In this document: positions 44,086 to 53,034 of the stretch, one piece after another
Layout of the letters: each line of letters starts with the position of its first letter
How positions within the stretch are numbered: the first letter of the stretch is position 1
Assembly: GCF_001591145.1 (NCBI RefSeq)
Contig: NZ_BCUF01000023.1
Coordinates: 1 to 64,000 of the forward strand
Direction: 5' to 3'
DNA: 64,000 nucleotides
DNA from: Vibrio harveyi NBRC 15634 = ATCC 14126 = KCTC 12724
Lineage (GTDB): Bacteria > Pseudomonadota > Gammaproteobacteria > Enterobacterales > Vibrionaceae
Program-made: the position numbers and the translations under genes
Notes under the pieces: model-generated
The model's input: the letters and a program-made list of their open reading frames with translations, nothing else
What the model was told of the DNA's origin: nothing
Database searches by the model: none

Positions 44086-45117
44086 CTAGCTGTAAATGCT
44101 GATTAGCGCGATTCGTTGTTTTTCTTCACTAAATGTTTCATTGAGCACCTTTGAGTACTGATTGAAGTCAATATCGTGGTAGTGATTAATGCAATGGGTG
44201 ATTTGTTTTGCCATCTCTTGTGGACCTTGTGCCAAGAAAGGGTAGTTAAGATCTTTGGTGGCACCGATAGAGCGAATGACCATAGGTAAATGCAGCTTCG
44301 CCGCTTCAAGAATGGTCAGCGGCATACCTTCCCAAGCTGCAGTATGTAAGTACAAATCCGAAGTTTTGAGTAGGCTAACGACTTCATCTCGTGGAATCAT
44401 GCCCGTGACTTTAATACCTTGTGCACGTAACTGATCTTCAAGCTCTCTCTCGCCGCCACCAATCCAAGTGATATCAATATCATGTGCTAACTCAGCCTTT
44501 TTGATTTGACCGAGTGTATCAAGCAAGAACTGAGGATCTTTTTGTGGAGCGACTCGTCCTAGAATGACCAATTTCAGTTGAGTTTTGTTAGTATTTGGAC
44601 TGCGCTCTTCGCTACCATAGGTTACGTAGTTATTGAGTAACTCAGCGCGCTTAGCGCCTATGCTGATGGCTAAATCGCATTCGCGTTGACTGCACCCAGC
44701 AACAACATCGATTTTTTTGAGCGCGATTTTTTCTAACGTCTTGTAAATCTGTTTGGCAAAATTGGAAATATCTTCACGTTCAAATGCATAACAGTGGGGC
44801 GTGTAGATAAGGCGAGCATGACCGAGCTTTAAGAATCGACCGAGGAAGCCCGCTTTACTTGAGTGCAAGTGAACAAAATCTGGCTTGATCTCCGCAATGA
44901 ATGCGTTTGCGTCCTTCATGAATTGCAATAAGTTGCCCTCTACCCATTTTGTGTGGCTAAAGACATGGTTGCTTGATTCATTAGTCATATCATTTGAGCG
45001 AGCACGAGCAAGCAATGAATGTTCGAATGCTTCGCTACGCGAAGAGTGAACGTAGCTGTAGAGTGCTGTTTGAACCCCACCGCCAAAAGCTTCGGTTATG
45101 TGCAGTACTTTTTTCAT
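44086..45117 (-). CDS. cpsI: Glycosyltransferase, GT4 family
   Basis: A 343-residue GT-B fold enzyme. The N-terminal domain starts MKKVLHITEAFGGGVQTAL, the glycine-rich acceptor side; the C-terminal domain has VILGRVAPQKDPQFLLD and GMPLTILEAAKLHLPMV, in which the E-x(7)-E-like glutamate holds the nucleotide sugar. It overlaps the NKWYS-family gene by one base (ATG at 45117). Belongs to assembly of the repeat unit; the donor sugar is unknown. Confidence 0.9.
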   Translation of the reverse strand: MKKVLHITEAFGGGVQTALYSYVHSSRSEAFEHSLLARARSNDMTNESSNHVFSHTKWVEGNLLQFMKDANAFIAEIKPDFVHLHSSKAGFLGRFLKLGHARLIYTPHCYAFEREDISNFAKQIYKTLEKIALKKIDVVAGCSQRECDLAISIGAKRAELLNNYVTYGSEERSPNTNKTQLKLVILGRVAPQKDPQFLLDTLGQIKKAELAHDIDITWIGGGERELEDQLRAQGIKVTGMIPRDEVVSLLKTSDLYLHTAAWEGMPLTILEAAKLHLPMVIRSIGATKDLNYPFLAQGPQEMAKQITHCINHYHDIDFNQYSKVLNETFSEEKQRIALISIYS

Positions 45118-45947
45118 TATGCTTTGGTCCCTGGAGTTTGCTTCCACTTGTTCTTAAATGCTTCACGATCTTGCTCTGAGTAAAGGTGACGATAAAGAGG
45201 AAGATCGTACATGTAGAAAAGCTTGGAGAAGTCGTAACGCTCTTTAAAGTACTGATGGATATTGGAATACCACTTGTTCTTTGCTTCGTTGCTGTTTTTA
45301 AGAATAAAATCATCAAGCTGAAGAAACTCACCGATCTCTTTATCAAGGGAGCTCAGCTGTTCGCATTTAATTAGAATGACACTCGCCTTTTCATTACTGA
45401 ATGTATAAAAAGGTTGAGTGTTATCAATCTCTTGGCGAAGTACATCGATGTTGAAGTTACGTTTAAGCTCGTTATCGAACCAGTTAGCAAAATAATTAAG
45501 GTTAAGGTAGTTATCGAAGCAATGCTCTAAATGTTTGTAAGTCACATCCATATCGCGATGGATAGCGTCGTTTTTCTTGCCTTCGATGAATTGAATATGC
45601 AGGTCTTGGAAAAAGCGGGAGAAAACCGTTGCAATTGGGTCACGTACCAGAGTCACAATCTTGATGTTGTCGCGCTTTTGTAAGATGCGTTTTCTTTTGT
45701 TGAGAACAAGGCGATACATGGTGCGTTTTTTAAAGTCGAAGAATTTACTCACATCTTTTTTATTGTGGTACATCTGGAACTCTTCGTGATCATCAAACGT
45801 GTGGATGTGGTAGCTCGGAATTTTACGCTCACCCAAAGTATGCTCAATAGACGACGAACCGACTTTACCCATTTGGTAAACCAGCACGAAATTGTCTGCT
45901 TGAAGTTCTCGGTTTTTCTCAAATTGTCGAGAGATTGAATATTTCAT
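45117..45947 (-). CDS. cpsH: NKWYS-family polysaccharide protein, sulfotransferase-like
   Basis: A 276-residue protein of the family named for its NKWYS motif (here in EAKNKWYSNIHQYF, about residue 217). The N-terminal YQMGKVGSSSIEHTL resembles the 5'-phosphosulfate-binding loop of sulfotransferases, and IVTLVRDPIATVFSRFF near 95 resembles their 3'-phosphate motif. A role in modifying the polymer by sulfation or another group transfer is possible but inferred. A paralogue lies at 48291. No signal peptide. Confidence 0.82.
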   Translation of the reverse strand: MKYSISRQFEKNRELQADNFVLVYQMGKVGSSSIEHTLGERKIPSYHIHTFDDHEEFQMYHNKKDVSKFFDFKKRTMYRLVLNKRKRILQKRDNIKIVTLVRDPIATVFSRFFQDLHIQFIEGKKNDAIHRDMDVTYKHLEHCFDNYLNLNYFANWFDNELKRNFNIDVLRQEIDNTQPFYTFSNEKASVILIKCEQLSSLDKEIGEFLQLDDFILKNSNEAKNKWYSNIHQYFKERYDFSKLFYMYDLPLYRHLYSEQDREAFKNKWKQTPGTKA

Positions 45948-46019
45948 TTATCCTATCCTTGATAGCTTTAAATTGTTTGCTCTTCGCCATTTCTATTTGT
46001 TGGTTGGTGGCGAAATCAG

Positions 46020-47270
46020 TTAATTGGGTTTTGAATCATGAGCAGGTTGAGAGTGGAACTCTGCCGAAACGGTTGTCTCTTGCTGGAGGTTATAATGCCT
46101 TGCTTTACTGATCATGACGGGTAGTAAAAGTATTAAAATGATGGTGGTATTCACGGCGACAAAAAACACCATGATTAGAGCGTAGATTGCGAGTAGGAAG
46201 CTCTTTCTATTCTCTTCCAATGAGTTGAAACAGCCCTTCATAAAGTGCACATAACCACCAAATAACAACAAAATGCCTAATAGCCCGTATTCGATAGAGG
46301 TATCTAGAACAAAGTTGTGGGTGTAAATCGCTAACTCATCGTAGTTAAAGTAGTTGATCATGTAGTGAGGTAACATCTTTGCTCCGACACCTAAAATTGG
46401 ATATTGAAGCAAGATGTCTAGCCCGTTTGCCAAGAGCAATTTACGGTGTAAATTGGAGACCCAACGCGCTTCACTTTGGTTGGCAAATAGGATGTCTTCC
46501 TGAGTAATTTCGAGCTTGTCTGCAAGCTGGTCAAAACCCACGTAAAGCGTTGTTGATACGACGAAGAAGATGACTAAACTTACCCCAATCAGAACAGTCC
46601 AAGTGTAGGTCTCACTGATGGTTTGTCGTACTAATCGCTTGATCACCAGTTGATCCATAAAAACCAACAAGCAAAAACCGAGCAACGCTTTTCTCTCTTG
46701 AGAAAGAACCAGTAGTACGAATGCAAATAGCATTAATAGGGGAAAAGCGCGGATTTTGTCTCTGTAAAGGTAGAGTAGGGAGCAGAGAACACCGAAGGCG
46801 TACTTACTCACGCCCAATAGCTTGAATCCACTCTGATAGCCTTGTGAGAAGTGCCACAGCGCAACAAGAGAGCAAATTACCAGTAAGCTGTATGTAAAAT
46901 AGACCATGATTCGCTCGTCGTTAAAGACACCGTAGGCGTAAAGTAAACACAGCAAACTTAATATGGCTACCCATTGAACTGTCTCCGTGACCAAAGGCAT
47001 AAATGGGACACGATTAAGAAGTCCATTGACAAAAACGTAGCTGGTAAACAGTAATAAGAAGCCCATGCGAGGATGTAGCAATGCATGGGTTTTACCTTCC
47101 AGTATGATAAGAGCGACTAAACCGATCGAGAGCAAGCTTGCAATATCGGAAGGCGCGAGTACGAGGCTACCTGCTCCCACTTTAAATGGTGCGAAAAAGA
47201 GGGAGATCGTAATTGCTGCCAGTAATGAGATGCGACTACTTACTGGTGCAGAGTTGCTGGTAAAGTCCAT
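46020..47270 (-). CDS. cpsG: O-antigen ligase/polymerase-like membrane protein (Wzy)
   Basis: A 416-residue membrane protein with about 11-12 hydrophobic segments and a large periplasmic loop (about 230-310) before ILGVGAKMLPHY and AIYTHNFVLDTSIEYG, the H-N-x-x-L/W pattern of the PF04932 family. It is predicted to polymerise repeat units at the outer face of the inner membrane. The start overlaps the upstream glycosyltransferase by 35 bases. Only one polymerase gene is present in the locus, as expected for a Wzy-dependent pathway. Confidence 0.88.
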   Translation of the reverse strand: MDFTSNSAPVSSRISLLAAITISLFFAPFKVGAGSLVLAPSDIASLLSIGLVALIILEGKTHALLHPRMGFLLLFTSYVFVNGLLNRVPFMPLVTETVQWVAILSLLCLLYAYGVFNDERIMVYFTYSLLVICSLVALWHFSQGYQSGFKLLGVSKYAFGVLCSLLYLYRDKIRAFPLLMLFAFVLLVLSQERKALLGFCLLVFMDQLVIKRLVRQTISETYTWTVLIGVSLVIFFVVSTTLYVGFDQLADKLEITQEDILFANQSEARWVSNLHRKLLLANGLDILLQYPILGVGAKMLPHYMINYFNYDELAIYTHNFVLDTSIEYGLLGILLLFGGYVHFMKGCFNSLEENRKSFLLAIYALIMVFFVAVNTTIILILLLPVMISKARHYNLQQETTVSAEFHSQPAHDSKPN

Positions 47271-48288
47271 AGTAACCGTCTCGGAATTTGTCGATGGTGT
47301 ATAACTTGGCGCGATTAACTGAGTACTCGCTTGCTCTGTTGTACATTTCTTGGGTGGTGCAAAGTTGAGTTAATTTGTGGGCAAGTTGCTTTGAATCTCC
47401 CAGATCAAACAGGTATTCGCTGCTGCCCATGACTTCATCTAATCCAGGTACGTCAGAAGACAATACTGGCAAACCTGCTGCCATCGCCTCAACCGCAGCT
47501 AAACCGAAGCCTTCCACTTTAGAAGACTGGACGTATACGTCGATGTCGCTCAGGAATGACGGAATATCAGAGATGATGCCGTGAAAATGAACCCTTTCGG
47601 CAATATTGAGTTGATGACTAAGAGACTGTAGTTCGGTGCGTTTACTACCATCTCCCGCTAAGTGAAGCTCATAATTGGTCGGCATTAGGGCAGTCGCACG
47701 AATCAAGGTTTCATGGTCTTTATGCTCATGCAGTCTTCCGACCATACCGATATTAATAACTGGCTTTTGTAGCACTGAACTGGCGGACTTTGCGACCATT
47801 GGAAAACGTTCGAGATCAACGCCATTGTGTACAACACGATATTTGTGTTGGTAGTGAGGCATGAATTTCACGAGCTCTTCTTGCACTTTTTCACTGATGC
47901 TAACAGTAAGGTTATGACCTCTGTAAAGCAGGTGTTCCATGAATTTGAATAGGGGGTAGTCACGTCGGCGGTTATAAGAACAATGCTCGGTTTGAATTCG
48001 TTTTTTCCCCACAGCTAATAGCGCGAGATAGATGGAAGGATATAGGTGACCATGAACTAAATCAGGCCAACGCAACAGTGACCACTTTTCTTTTAGTGAA
48101 AGCGTTTTCCAGTTAAAACATTCGATGCCTTGAGCAGATAACAAGTCCAGATAGTCGTTGTCATCGCACAATACAAGAATCTTTATATCGTATTGAGGTG
48201 CGTGTTCCATCACAAGATCCACAAGGAATTTTTGCGCGCCCCCATTTTTGGATAAGTCATTGATGATATGAAGTATTTTTGTTTTCAT
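47236..48288 (-). CDS. cpsF: Glycosyltransferase, GT4 family
   Basis: A 350-residue GT-B enzyme: ILHIINDLSKNGGAQKFLVDL at the N-terminus and, in the C-terminal domain, NIGMVGRLHEHKDHETLIRA, then KVEGFGLAAVEAMAAGLPVL with the E-G-F-G-L-x-x-x-E donor motif. It starts two bases after the stop of the first NKWYS gene, and its end overlaps the polymerase start by 35 bases. Adds one sugar to the repeat unit; the donor is unknown. Confidence 0.92.
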   Translation of the reverse strand: MKTKILHIINDLSKNGGAQKFLVDLVMEHAPQYDIKILVLCDDNDYLDLLSAQGIECFNWKTLSLKEKWSLLRWPDLVHGHLYPSIYLALLAVGKKRIQTEHCSYNRRRDYPLFKFMEHLLYRGHNLTVSISEKVQEELVKFMPHYQHKYRVVHNGVDLERFPMVAKSASSVLQKPVINIGMVGRLHEHKDHETLIRATALMPTNYELHLAGDGSKRTELQSLSHQLNIAERVHFHGIISDIPSFLSDIDVYVQSSKVEGFGLAAVEAMAAGLPVLSSDVPGLDEVMGSSEYLFDLGDSKQLAHKLTQLCTTQEMYNRASEYSVNRAKLYTIDKFRDGYYGLYQQLCTSK

Positions 48289-48290
48289 AA

Positions 48291-49100
48291 TTAGGCAGAT
48301 AAGTAATCTTTTTTGAACTTTTCGATCTCAGATGCAGAAAAGAAATGCTTAGTGAATTTAGAAGTGAGCATTTCTTCAATGAGCGCTACTTTTGGATGAA
48401 AAGTACGTTTAAATTCAACAAGAAGAGGGGAGTACCACTTGTTATCGGCTTGGTTATCATGCTGCACCTTTACTTCTTGTTGTAAAAAGGTGCTAATTGC
48501 TTTTTGTGACTGATCGAGTTTATCGACACGAACAACCATAAGAGAGAAGTTGTCCTTTTGGTAAACTTGATATCCAAGCTCATGATCAAAAGGGTGTGTA
48601 AACACGTCGATGCCAGTGAGTGGCTTGATTTCATTATCAAACCATTCCAATGGATATTGATGGTTTACATGCTCCTCAAAAGCTTCATGTAACAATTGAG
48701 AACGTTCAGAGCGTACTGCACTGTCATCGTTTAAGTACTTTGCCGCCATCCAGAATGGTAGGGATTGGAAGAACATGGATATGTTTCGACCAATCGGCTC
48801 ACGCACTAAAGAAATGATGCGGACTTGTTTCTTACGCTTGAGCATGCGACTCATGATCAAGCGCTTTAATAAGCGCTTGATGTAGTTAGTCGCAGGGTTA
48901 TGCAGTTGTGCACGAACTGGAGATATCTGTTTTTCTGCATCGATAGACATCAGATCGTGTAGATGAATCGATTTTGGAATCGATTTCTCCAACGCGCTCG
49001 ACCCCACTTTTCCCATTTGATAAATCAGTACCGGGCTGTCCTGCTCCTTTAACAGTTGGTACCACTGCATGCTAAGGCTAATAGGCGTACTGCTGGACAT
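48291..49100 (-). CDS. cpsE: NKWYS-family polysaccharide protein, sulfotransferase-like
   Basis: A 269-residue paralogue of the protein at 45117, sharing VLIYQMGKVGSSALEKSI, RIISLVREPIGRNISMFF and DNKWYSPLLVEF (about residue 210). The pattern again suggests a P-loop-like transferase using an activated donor. The start is ATG 49100, overlapping the Wzc-like gene by 23 bases; a later ATG (MQWYQLL) is also possible. Two such proteins in one locus suggest two modification sites; this is inference. Confidence 0.82.
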   Translation of the reverse strand: MSSSTPISLSMQWYQLLKEQDSPVLIYQMGKVGSSALEKSIPKSIHLHDLMSIDAEKQISPVRAQLHNPATNYIKRLLKRLIMSRMLKRKKQVRIISLVREPIGRNISMFFQSLPFWMAAKYLNDDSAVRSERSQLLHEAFEEHVNHQYPLEWFDNEIKPLTGIDVFTHPFDHELGYQVYQKDNFSLMVVRVDKLDQSQKAISTFLQQEVKVQHDNQADNKWYSPLLVEFKRTFHPKVALIEEMLTSKFTKHFFSASEIEKFKKDYLSA

Positions 49101-51273
49101 AATTCGCTTCTCCTTCCTTTGATTTTGCCTGAGTAATCAGAACGCCAAGCGAAGGAACTGAGTGTTGAATTTGTTTAGATAGCGCTGCGTTAACCAATGA
49201 TGCCTTGGTCGATTCTGATCGGATTACCGTAATTAATCCGTTTGCTTTCTTACCTAGAATGAGTGCATCGCTCACTGATAGCAGTGGAGGCGTATCAATA
49301 ATGATGCGGTCATATTTCCCCTTGAGGTATTCGATCAATTTGTCGAAACGATCGGATGCCAACAACTCTTGTGGGTTTGGTGGAATAATCCCTGCAGGCA
49401 ATACATCTAGATTCGCCTCCTCGCTGCGAACAATACACTCACTTAGCGATGTATCCATCGTAAGGATATTGGTGAGTCCAGGGCTCGACTCCGAGATATT
49501 AAAACGTTTGGCGATCGATGGTCTGCGTAAGTCACAATCGATGATCAAGACTTTCTCCATGGTGGAAAAAGACACTGCCATATTGATGCTCGTTGATGTT
49601 TTGCCTTCTTCTGGAATAGCTGAAGTGAAAGGGAGCACTCTCTGTTTCGAGTTTGTTAATCTGAGCAGGAGAGAGGTTCTGACCGAGCGGCAGGCTTCGC
49701 TGAACAGTTTCTCATCTTTGTCGAGATAAGCGGTATAGCTCACCCCACCTTTGCGTAGATTACGCTTTTTCACTCTTGGTATTGTGCCTAGGCAGGTGAC
49801 ACCCAGCTTTTCTTGTACATCTGAGGAAGTACGAATCACTTCACGCAATGTTTCTAAAATGATGACAAGCGCACAGGCAATAGCAAAACCAAAGAAGGTT
49901 GCAATTAACACCAGCTTCATACGTTGTGGCGCAATCGGGAAAAGCGGAATGATTGCTGGATCAGTAAAACGCGCAGTGACGTTTTTGTAATCGCTAGTGG
50001 CGCTGGTCTCTTTCTCGCGGTTCAAAAACGCTTCATACAAATCTTTGTTCGATTCGACCTCTCGCTTCAGTTGCTCATACTTGGCTTTTTGGGAGCCTAA
50101 CATTTGGAAATCTGACTTTTTGCTGTCTAATTCCGCGCGAAGCATATCTTCTTGCGCTTTCGCTGCGAGTAAGTCTTGTTGTTTGCTGAATGAGATTTCG
50201 CGAATCAGCTGTTGAGTTCGGGTGCGAATTGAATCTAGCTGAGCCCTAGCTTGAACCATACGGTCATGCTTTGGTCCATAGCGTTGAGAAAGCTCAGAGA
50301 CATTTTTCTCAGCTTGAGCTTCAGAAAGTTTAAGATCGCGGATCTGCGCTTGGTTTGCAAATTCGTCGATAGACAGAAGGCTATCTAAGTCTTGTGAAGA
50401 TTTACGCTTCAAAAGGTCGATCAGAGTCTGCGCTTCAATACGGTTGTTAATCGCGGCATTTAACTTGCGGCTTAGCTCTTCGAGTTCACTGGCGTAGATA
50501 TCATCAATACCATTGATATCAATCAGACCTTCTTGCAATAAGAAGTCTTGTAGCGCTTGCTCAGACGTTCTCAAGCGTTGTTCTAGCTTTTGTGAGTTAT
50601 TGGTCAACCAAGTCGCTGCGTTTTGAGTAATTACTAGCTTGGCTTCGAAGTTGGTATCGATGTATGCCTGACCGACGGCATTCGCAATCTTGGTCGCAAG
50701 CTCGGGATCAGTAGAGCGAAAGCGAATTTTCACTAGCTGAGTGTTACGTACAGGTTCGATCTCTAGCTTCTCTTTGAATGCTTGAAGAGCTTGGTAGTAT
50801 GGCTTTGCATGCTGTTGAGTTTCTTCAGGGTTTGGAGACACTCGTAACACATCTTGTACTAGTGGGATGGACTTAATCTCATCAATTTTCTGCTCAAATC
50901 TACTTGACCCTGTGAACTCAGGGTGCTGGGTTAAGTTAAGCTGAGTAATCACTTTGTCGGCAATGTGATTTGATTTAAGAATGGCGATTTGAGTTTGAAA
51001 GTACTCTTTTTTAGTGGTGTCCACGCCGTACACTTCTTCAATTGAGAGTGCACTTTTTTGCTCTTCTTGAATAAGAAGGGTAGCAGTGGCTTGGTATACC
51101 GACTTTTTCGAATAGATATACCAAGTGCAAGTGAGAGAAAAGATGATGGTAAACGCTAAAATGCTTAACCAATTCTTTTTAAGTGTTCGGTAGTGATGCC
51201 CAAAACGAATCAACTCGATGCGATTGGAAGAAGGATGAGTAGAATGAATTCCGTTCATTGAATTGCCTGTCAT
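49078..51273 (-). CDS. cpsD: Wzc-like polysaccharide co-polymerase and tyrosine kinase
   Basis: A 731-residue inner-membrane protein. The Wzz-type domain spans two membrane segments (about 34-54 and 450-472) with a long periplasmic coiled coil. The C-terminal cytoplasmic kinase (about 530-700) has Walker A SAIPEEGKTSTSINMA, Walker A' VLIIDCDLRRPS and Walker B DRIIIDTPPLLS. The tail has only a short tyrosine cluster (YVQQYAY), much shorter than in E. coli Wzc. It starts at the stop of the exporter gene (overlap of one base). Controls chain length and export of the polymer. Confidence 0.93.
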   Translation of the reverse strand: MTGNSMNGIHSTHPSSNRIELIRFGHHYRTLKKNWLSILAFTIIFSLTCTWYIYSKKSVYQATATLLIQEEQKSALSIEEVYGVDTTKKEYFQTQIAILKSNHIADKVITQLNLTQHPEFTGSSRFEQKIDEIKSIPLVQDVLRVSPNPEETQQHAKPYYQALQAFKEKLEIEPVRNTQLVKIRFRSTDPELATKIANAVGQAYIDTNFEAKLVITQNAATWLTNNSQKLEQRLRTSEQALQDFLLQEGLIDINGIDDIYASELEELSRKLNAAINNRIEAQTLIDLLKRKSSQDLDSLLSIDEFANQAQIRDLKLSEAQAEKNVSELSQRYGPKHDRMVQARAQLDSIRTRTQQLIREISFSKQQDLLAAKAQEDMLRAELDSKKSDFQMLGSQKAKYEQLKREVESNKDLYEAFLNREKETSATSDYKNVTARFTDPAIIPLFPIAPQRMKLVLIATFFGFAIACALVIILETLREVIRTSSDVQEKLGVTCLGTIPRVKKRNLRKGGVSYTAYLDKDEKLFSEACRSVRTSLLLRLTNSKQRVLPFTSAIPEEGKTSTSINMAVSFSTMEKVLIIDCDLRRPSIAKRFNISESSPGLTNILTMDTSLSECIVRSEEANLDVLPAGIIPPNPQELLASDRFDKLIEYLKGKYDRIIIDTPPLLSVSDALILGKKANGLITVIRSESTKASLVNAALSKQIQHSVPSLGVLITQAKSKEGEANYVQQYAY

Positions 51274-51806
51274 TAGAAGAAGCTCTGATCGATAAATACA
51301 ATGTCGCCAGGCTCTACCGAGCGCTGCATGTTGACGCTTTCAACAGTTTTACCTGTTGCATGTTGGGTAAGGTTGATACTTTTTCTTGATGCTCGGTCGG
51401 TCAAACCACCGGCTAGAGCGATCGCTTTTTCTATGGTGAGCCCTGGTTGATATTCAAACCCACCTGGTTTTCTTACTTCACCGTTCACATAGAAAAGTCG
51501 AAAGCTGTTGATTGTGACCATGACTTTAGGGTTAATGAGGTAATCACCTTTTAGCCCGGTTTCTATTTCGTATTTCAGCTGTTTTGGTGTTTTGTTGATC
51601 GCCTTGATGCGTCCTAGGTATGGGTAATCGAAGTAGCCATCTGACGTAATTAGGATGTTTTTTATCGTCAGATCTTCTTCGCCATACACTTGTACAGAAA
51701 TGGTATCGCCTGTATCGAGCAAATAATCTTGCTCACTGGTATTTGCCGAAACAAAGGCGCTAAATAGAACCAGCGTTAAGCCAAGCAGCGTTGTTAAAAG
51801 ATTCAT
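51273..51806 (-). CDS. cpsC: Short Wza-like polysaccharide export protein
   Basis: A 177-residue exported protein with signal peptide LLTTLLGLTLVLFSAFVSA. It has the polysaccharide export domain (YLLDTGDTISVQVYGEEDL) and one SLBB domain (FRLFYVNGEVRKPGGFEYQPG). It is half the length of E. coli Wza and lacks both a lipobox cysteine and the C-terminal amphipathic helix that forms the outer-membrane pore, so the channel must be provided by something else, probably the barrel protein encoded upstream. Overlaps the kinase gene by one base. Confidence 0.92.
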   Translation of the reverse strand: MNLLTTLLGLTLVLFSAFVSANTSEQDYLLDTGDTISVQVYGEEDLTIKNILITSDGYFDYPYLGRIKAINKTPKQLKYEIETGLKGDYLINPKVMVTINSFRLFYVNGEVRKPGGFEYQPGLTIEKAIALAGGLTDRASRKSINLTQHATGKTVESVNMQRSVEPGDIVFIDQSFF

Positions 51807-51818
51807 TGATATTCCTTG

Positions 51819-53027
51819 TTATAAAGAGAATCGGGCACTGATAGACCAAACGTTTTGGTCAAAACTATAGCCCTGCAAGTTGGAGTTTTTATCTTGATAG
51901 CGCCAATCTGCCTTAAGTAGTACCCAGCGCTTAATTTGATAATCCACACCTGCGGACAAGGCGTAGCGATCCTCGTTACGTGTGACGCCGGTATAGTCAT
52001 CTTGCTGATAGAGTGCTTCTAAACGTGTGGTTAAGTAGCTGTTCCAATCTTGCTTGAGCGCTAGCGTATAACGAGTTTGCAAGTTGTAATCGCCATCCTG
52101 ATCTGGGCTAACCGCAGCTTGAGTCGTCTTTAAGGTCAGGAGCGTGTGTTCCTGTGGTTGCCATTCCAATCCGATATCCCAACTAAATCCCTCGAAGGTT
52201 TCTCTTTGATGACTATCGAAGTCCTTTATTTGGTAACCCAATCGCGCGATACCTTGTGTTTTACCCGTGACTTCCCACTGAGCACCGGTGTAATAGAAGC
52301 CCGAGTGATTATCTTTGGAAGGTACATTTGGATTATCTGTTTGATAATCTGTTAAGGTTTGTTTTGTTCCGATTAACCAATAAGTCCTGGGTGTGGCGCG
52401 CAAATAAAATTCGAGATGCGCGCTCGGCGCTCGAAAGTCGTTGTATTTGGTTTTAGAGTCAGGCTTTCCTGGCAGTCCATCACGGTAGTTCTGATAGGTT
52501 TTATCTTGGTAACCTATACCAAACTCAAACCGTCCTTTTGAACCGTCAGAGCCCAATATGTAATTGGATCTGAAAACATTGCGATGAAACTCCAACGGAT
52601 CGGTAATTTTGTTTCCTTGCCCCTCAGTAAACTCTTCACCTTTTTCTTCATGCTGAGCGCGAAATTGGTAATCCAAGACCAAGCGGTTACGATGATTAAA
52701 CTCAAAGAAGTTAGTGAATTGAATAAGATGATCATCGTAATCATTTTGTTCATCAGAGGAGAAGCCCGCGCTTAACTTATAAAGCAAGTCTGCACGGTAT
52801 TGATTGCGTTCAATCTTTGTTAATAGGCTTGGCTCAACACCCCAAATATTTACTGATTCAACGTTTTCACCTTGGTCAGCTTTCGCAATGTTGTCATTGC
52901 CTTCATAAAACACGCCTACGGTAGGGATAAACTCAATGCCTGATTCGGTTCTGTAAGCCATCGGTTCTGCCATTGAAGCAGCAGAGCTTAGTACTAGAAC
53001 AACCCCCAAGTACGTCTTTTTTATCAT
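51819..53027 (-). CDS. cpsB: Outer-membrane beta-barrel of the cps locus
   Basis: A 402-residue secreted protein (signal peptide MIKKTYLGVVLVLSSAASMA) rich in alternating aromatic strands, e.g. YRADLLYKLSAGFSSD and RLVLDYQFRAQHEEKG, ending in ...WSISARFSL with a C-terminal hydrophobic residue, as in outer-membrane beta-barrels of the VpsM/GumB-partner type. It probably supplies the pore missing from the short Wza-like protein. ATG 53045 is in frame and overlaps the upstream gene; 53027 gives the better signal peptide. The functional role is inferred from context. Confidence 0.85.
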   Translation of the reverse strand: MIKKTYLGVVLVLSSAASMAEPMAYRTESGIEFIPTVGVFYEGNDNIAKADQGENVESVNIWGVEPSLLTKIERNQYRADLLYKLSAGFSSDEQNDYDDHLIQFTNFFEFNHRNRLVLDYQFRAQHEEKGEEFTEGQGNKITDPLEFHRNVFRSNYILGSDGSKGRFEFGIGYQDKTYQNYRDGLPGKPDSKTKYNDFRAPSAHLEFYLRATPRTYWLIGTKQTLTDYQTDNPNVPSKDNHSGFYYTGAQWEVTGKTQGIARLGYQIKDFDSHQRETFEGFSWDIGLEWQPQEHTLLTLKTTQAAVSPDQDGDYNLQTRYTLALKQDWNSYLTTRLEALYQQDDYTGVTRNEDRYALSAGVDYQIKRWVLLKADWRYQDKNSNLQGYSFDQNVWSISARFSL

Positions 53028-53034
53028 GATCGAC

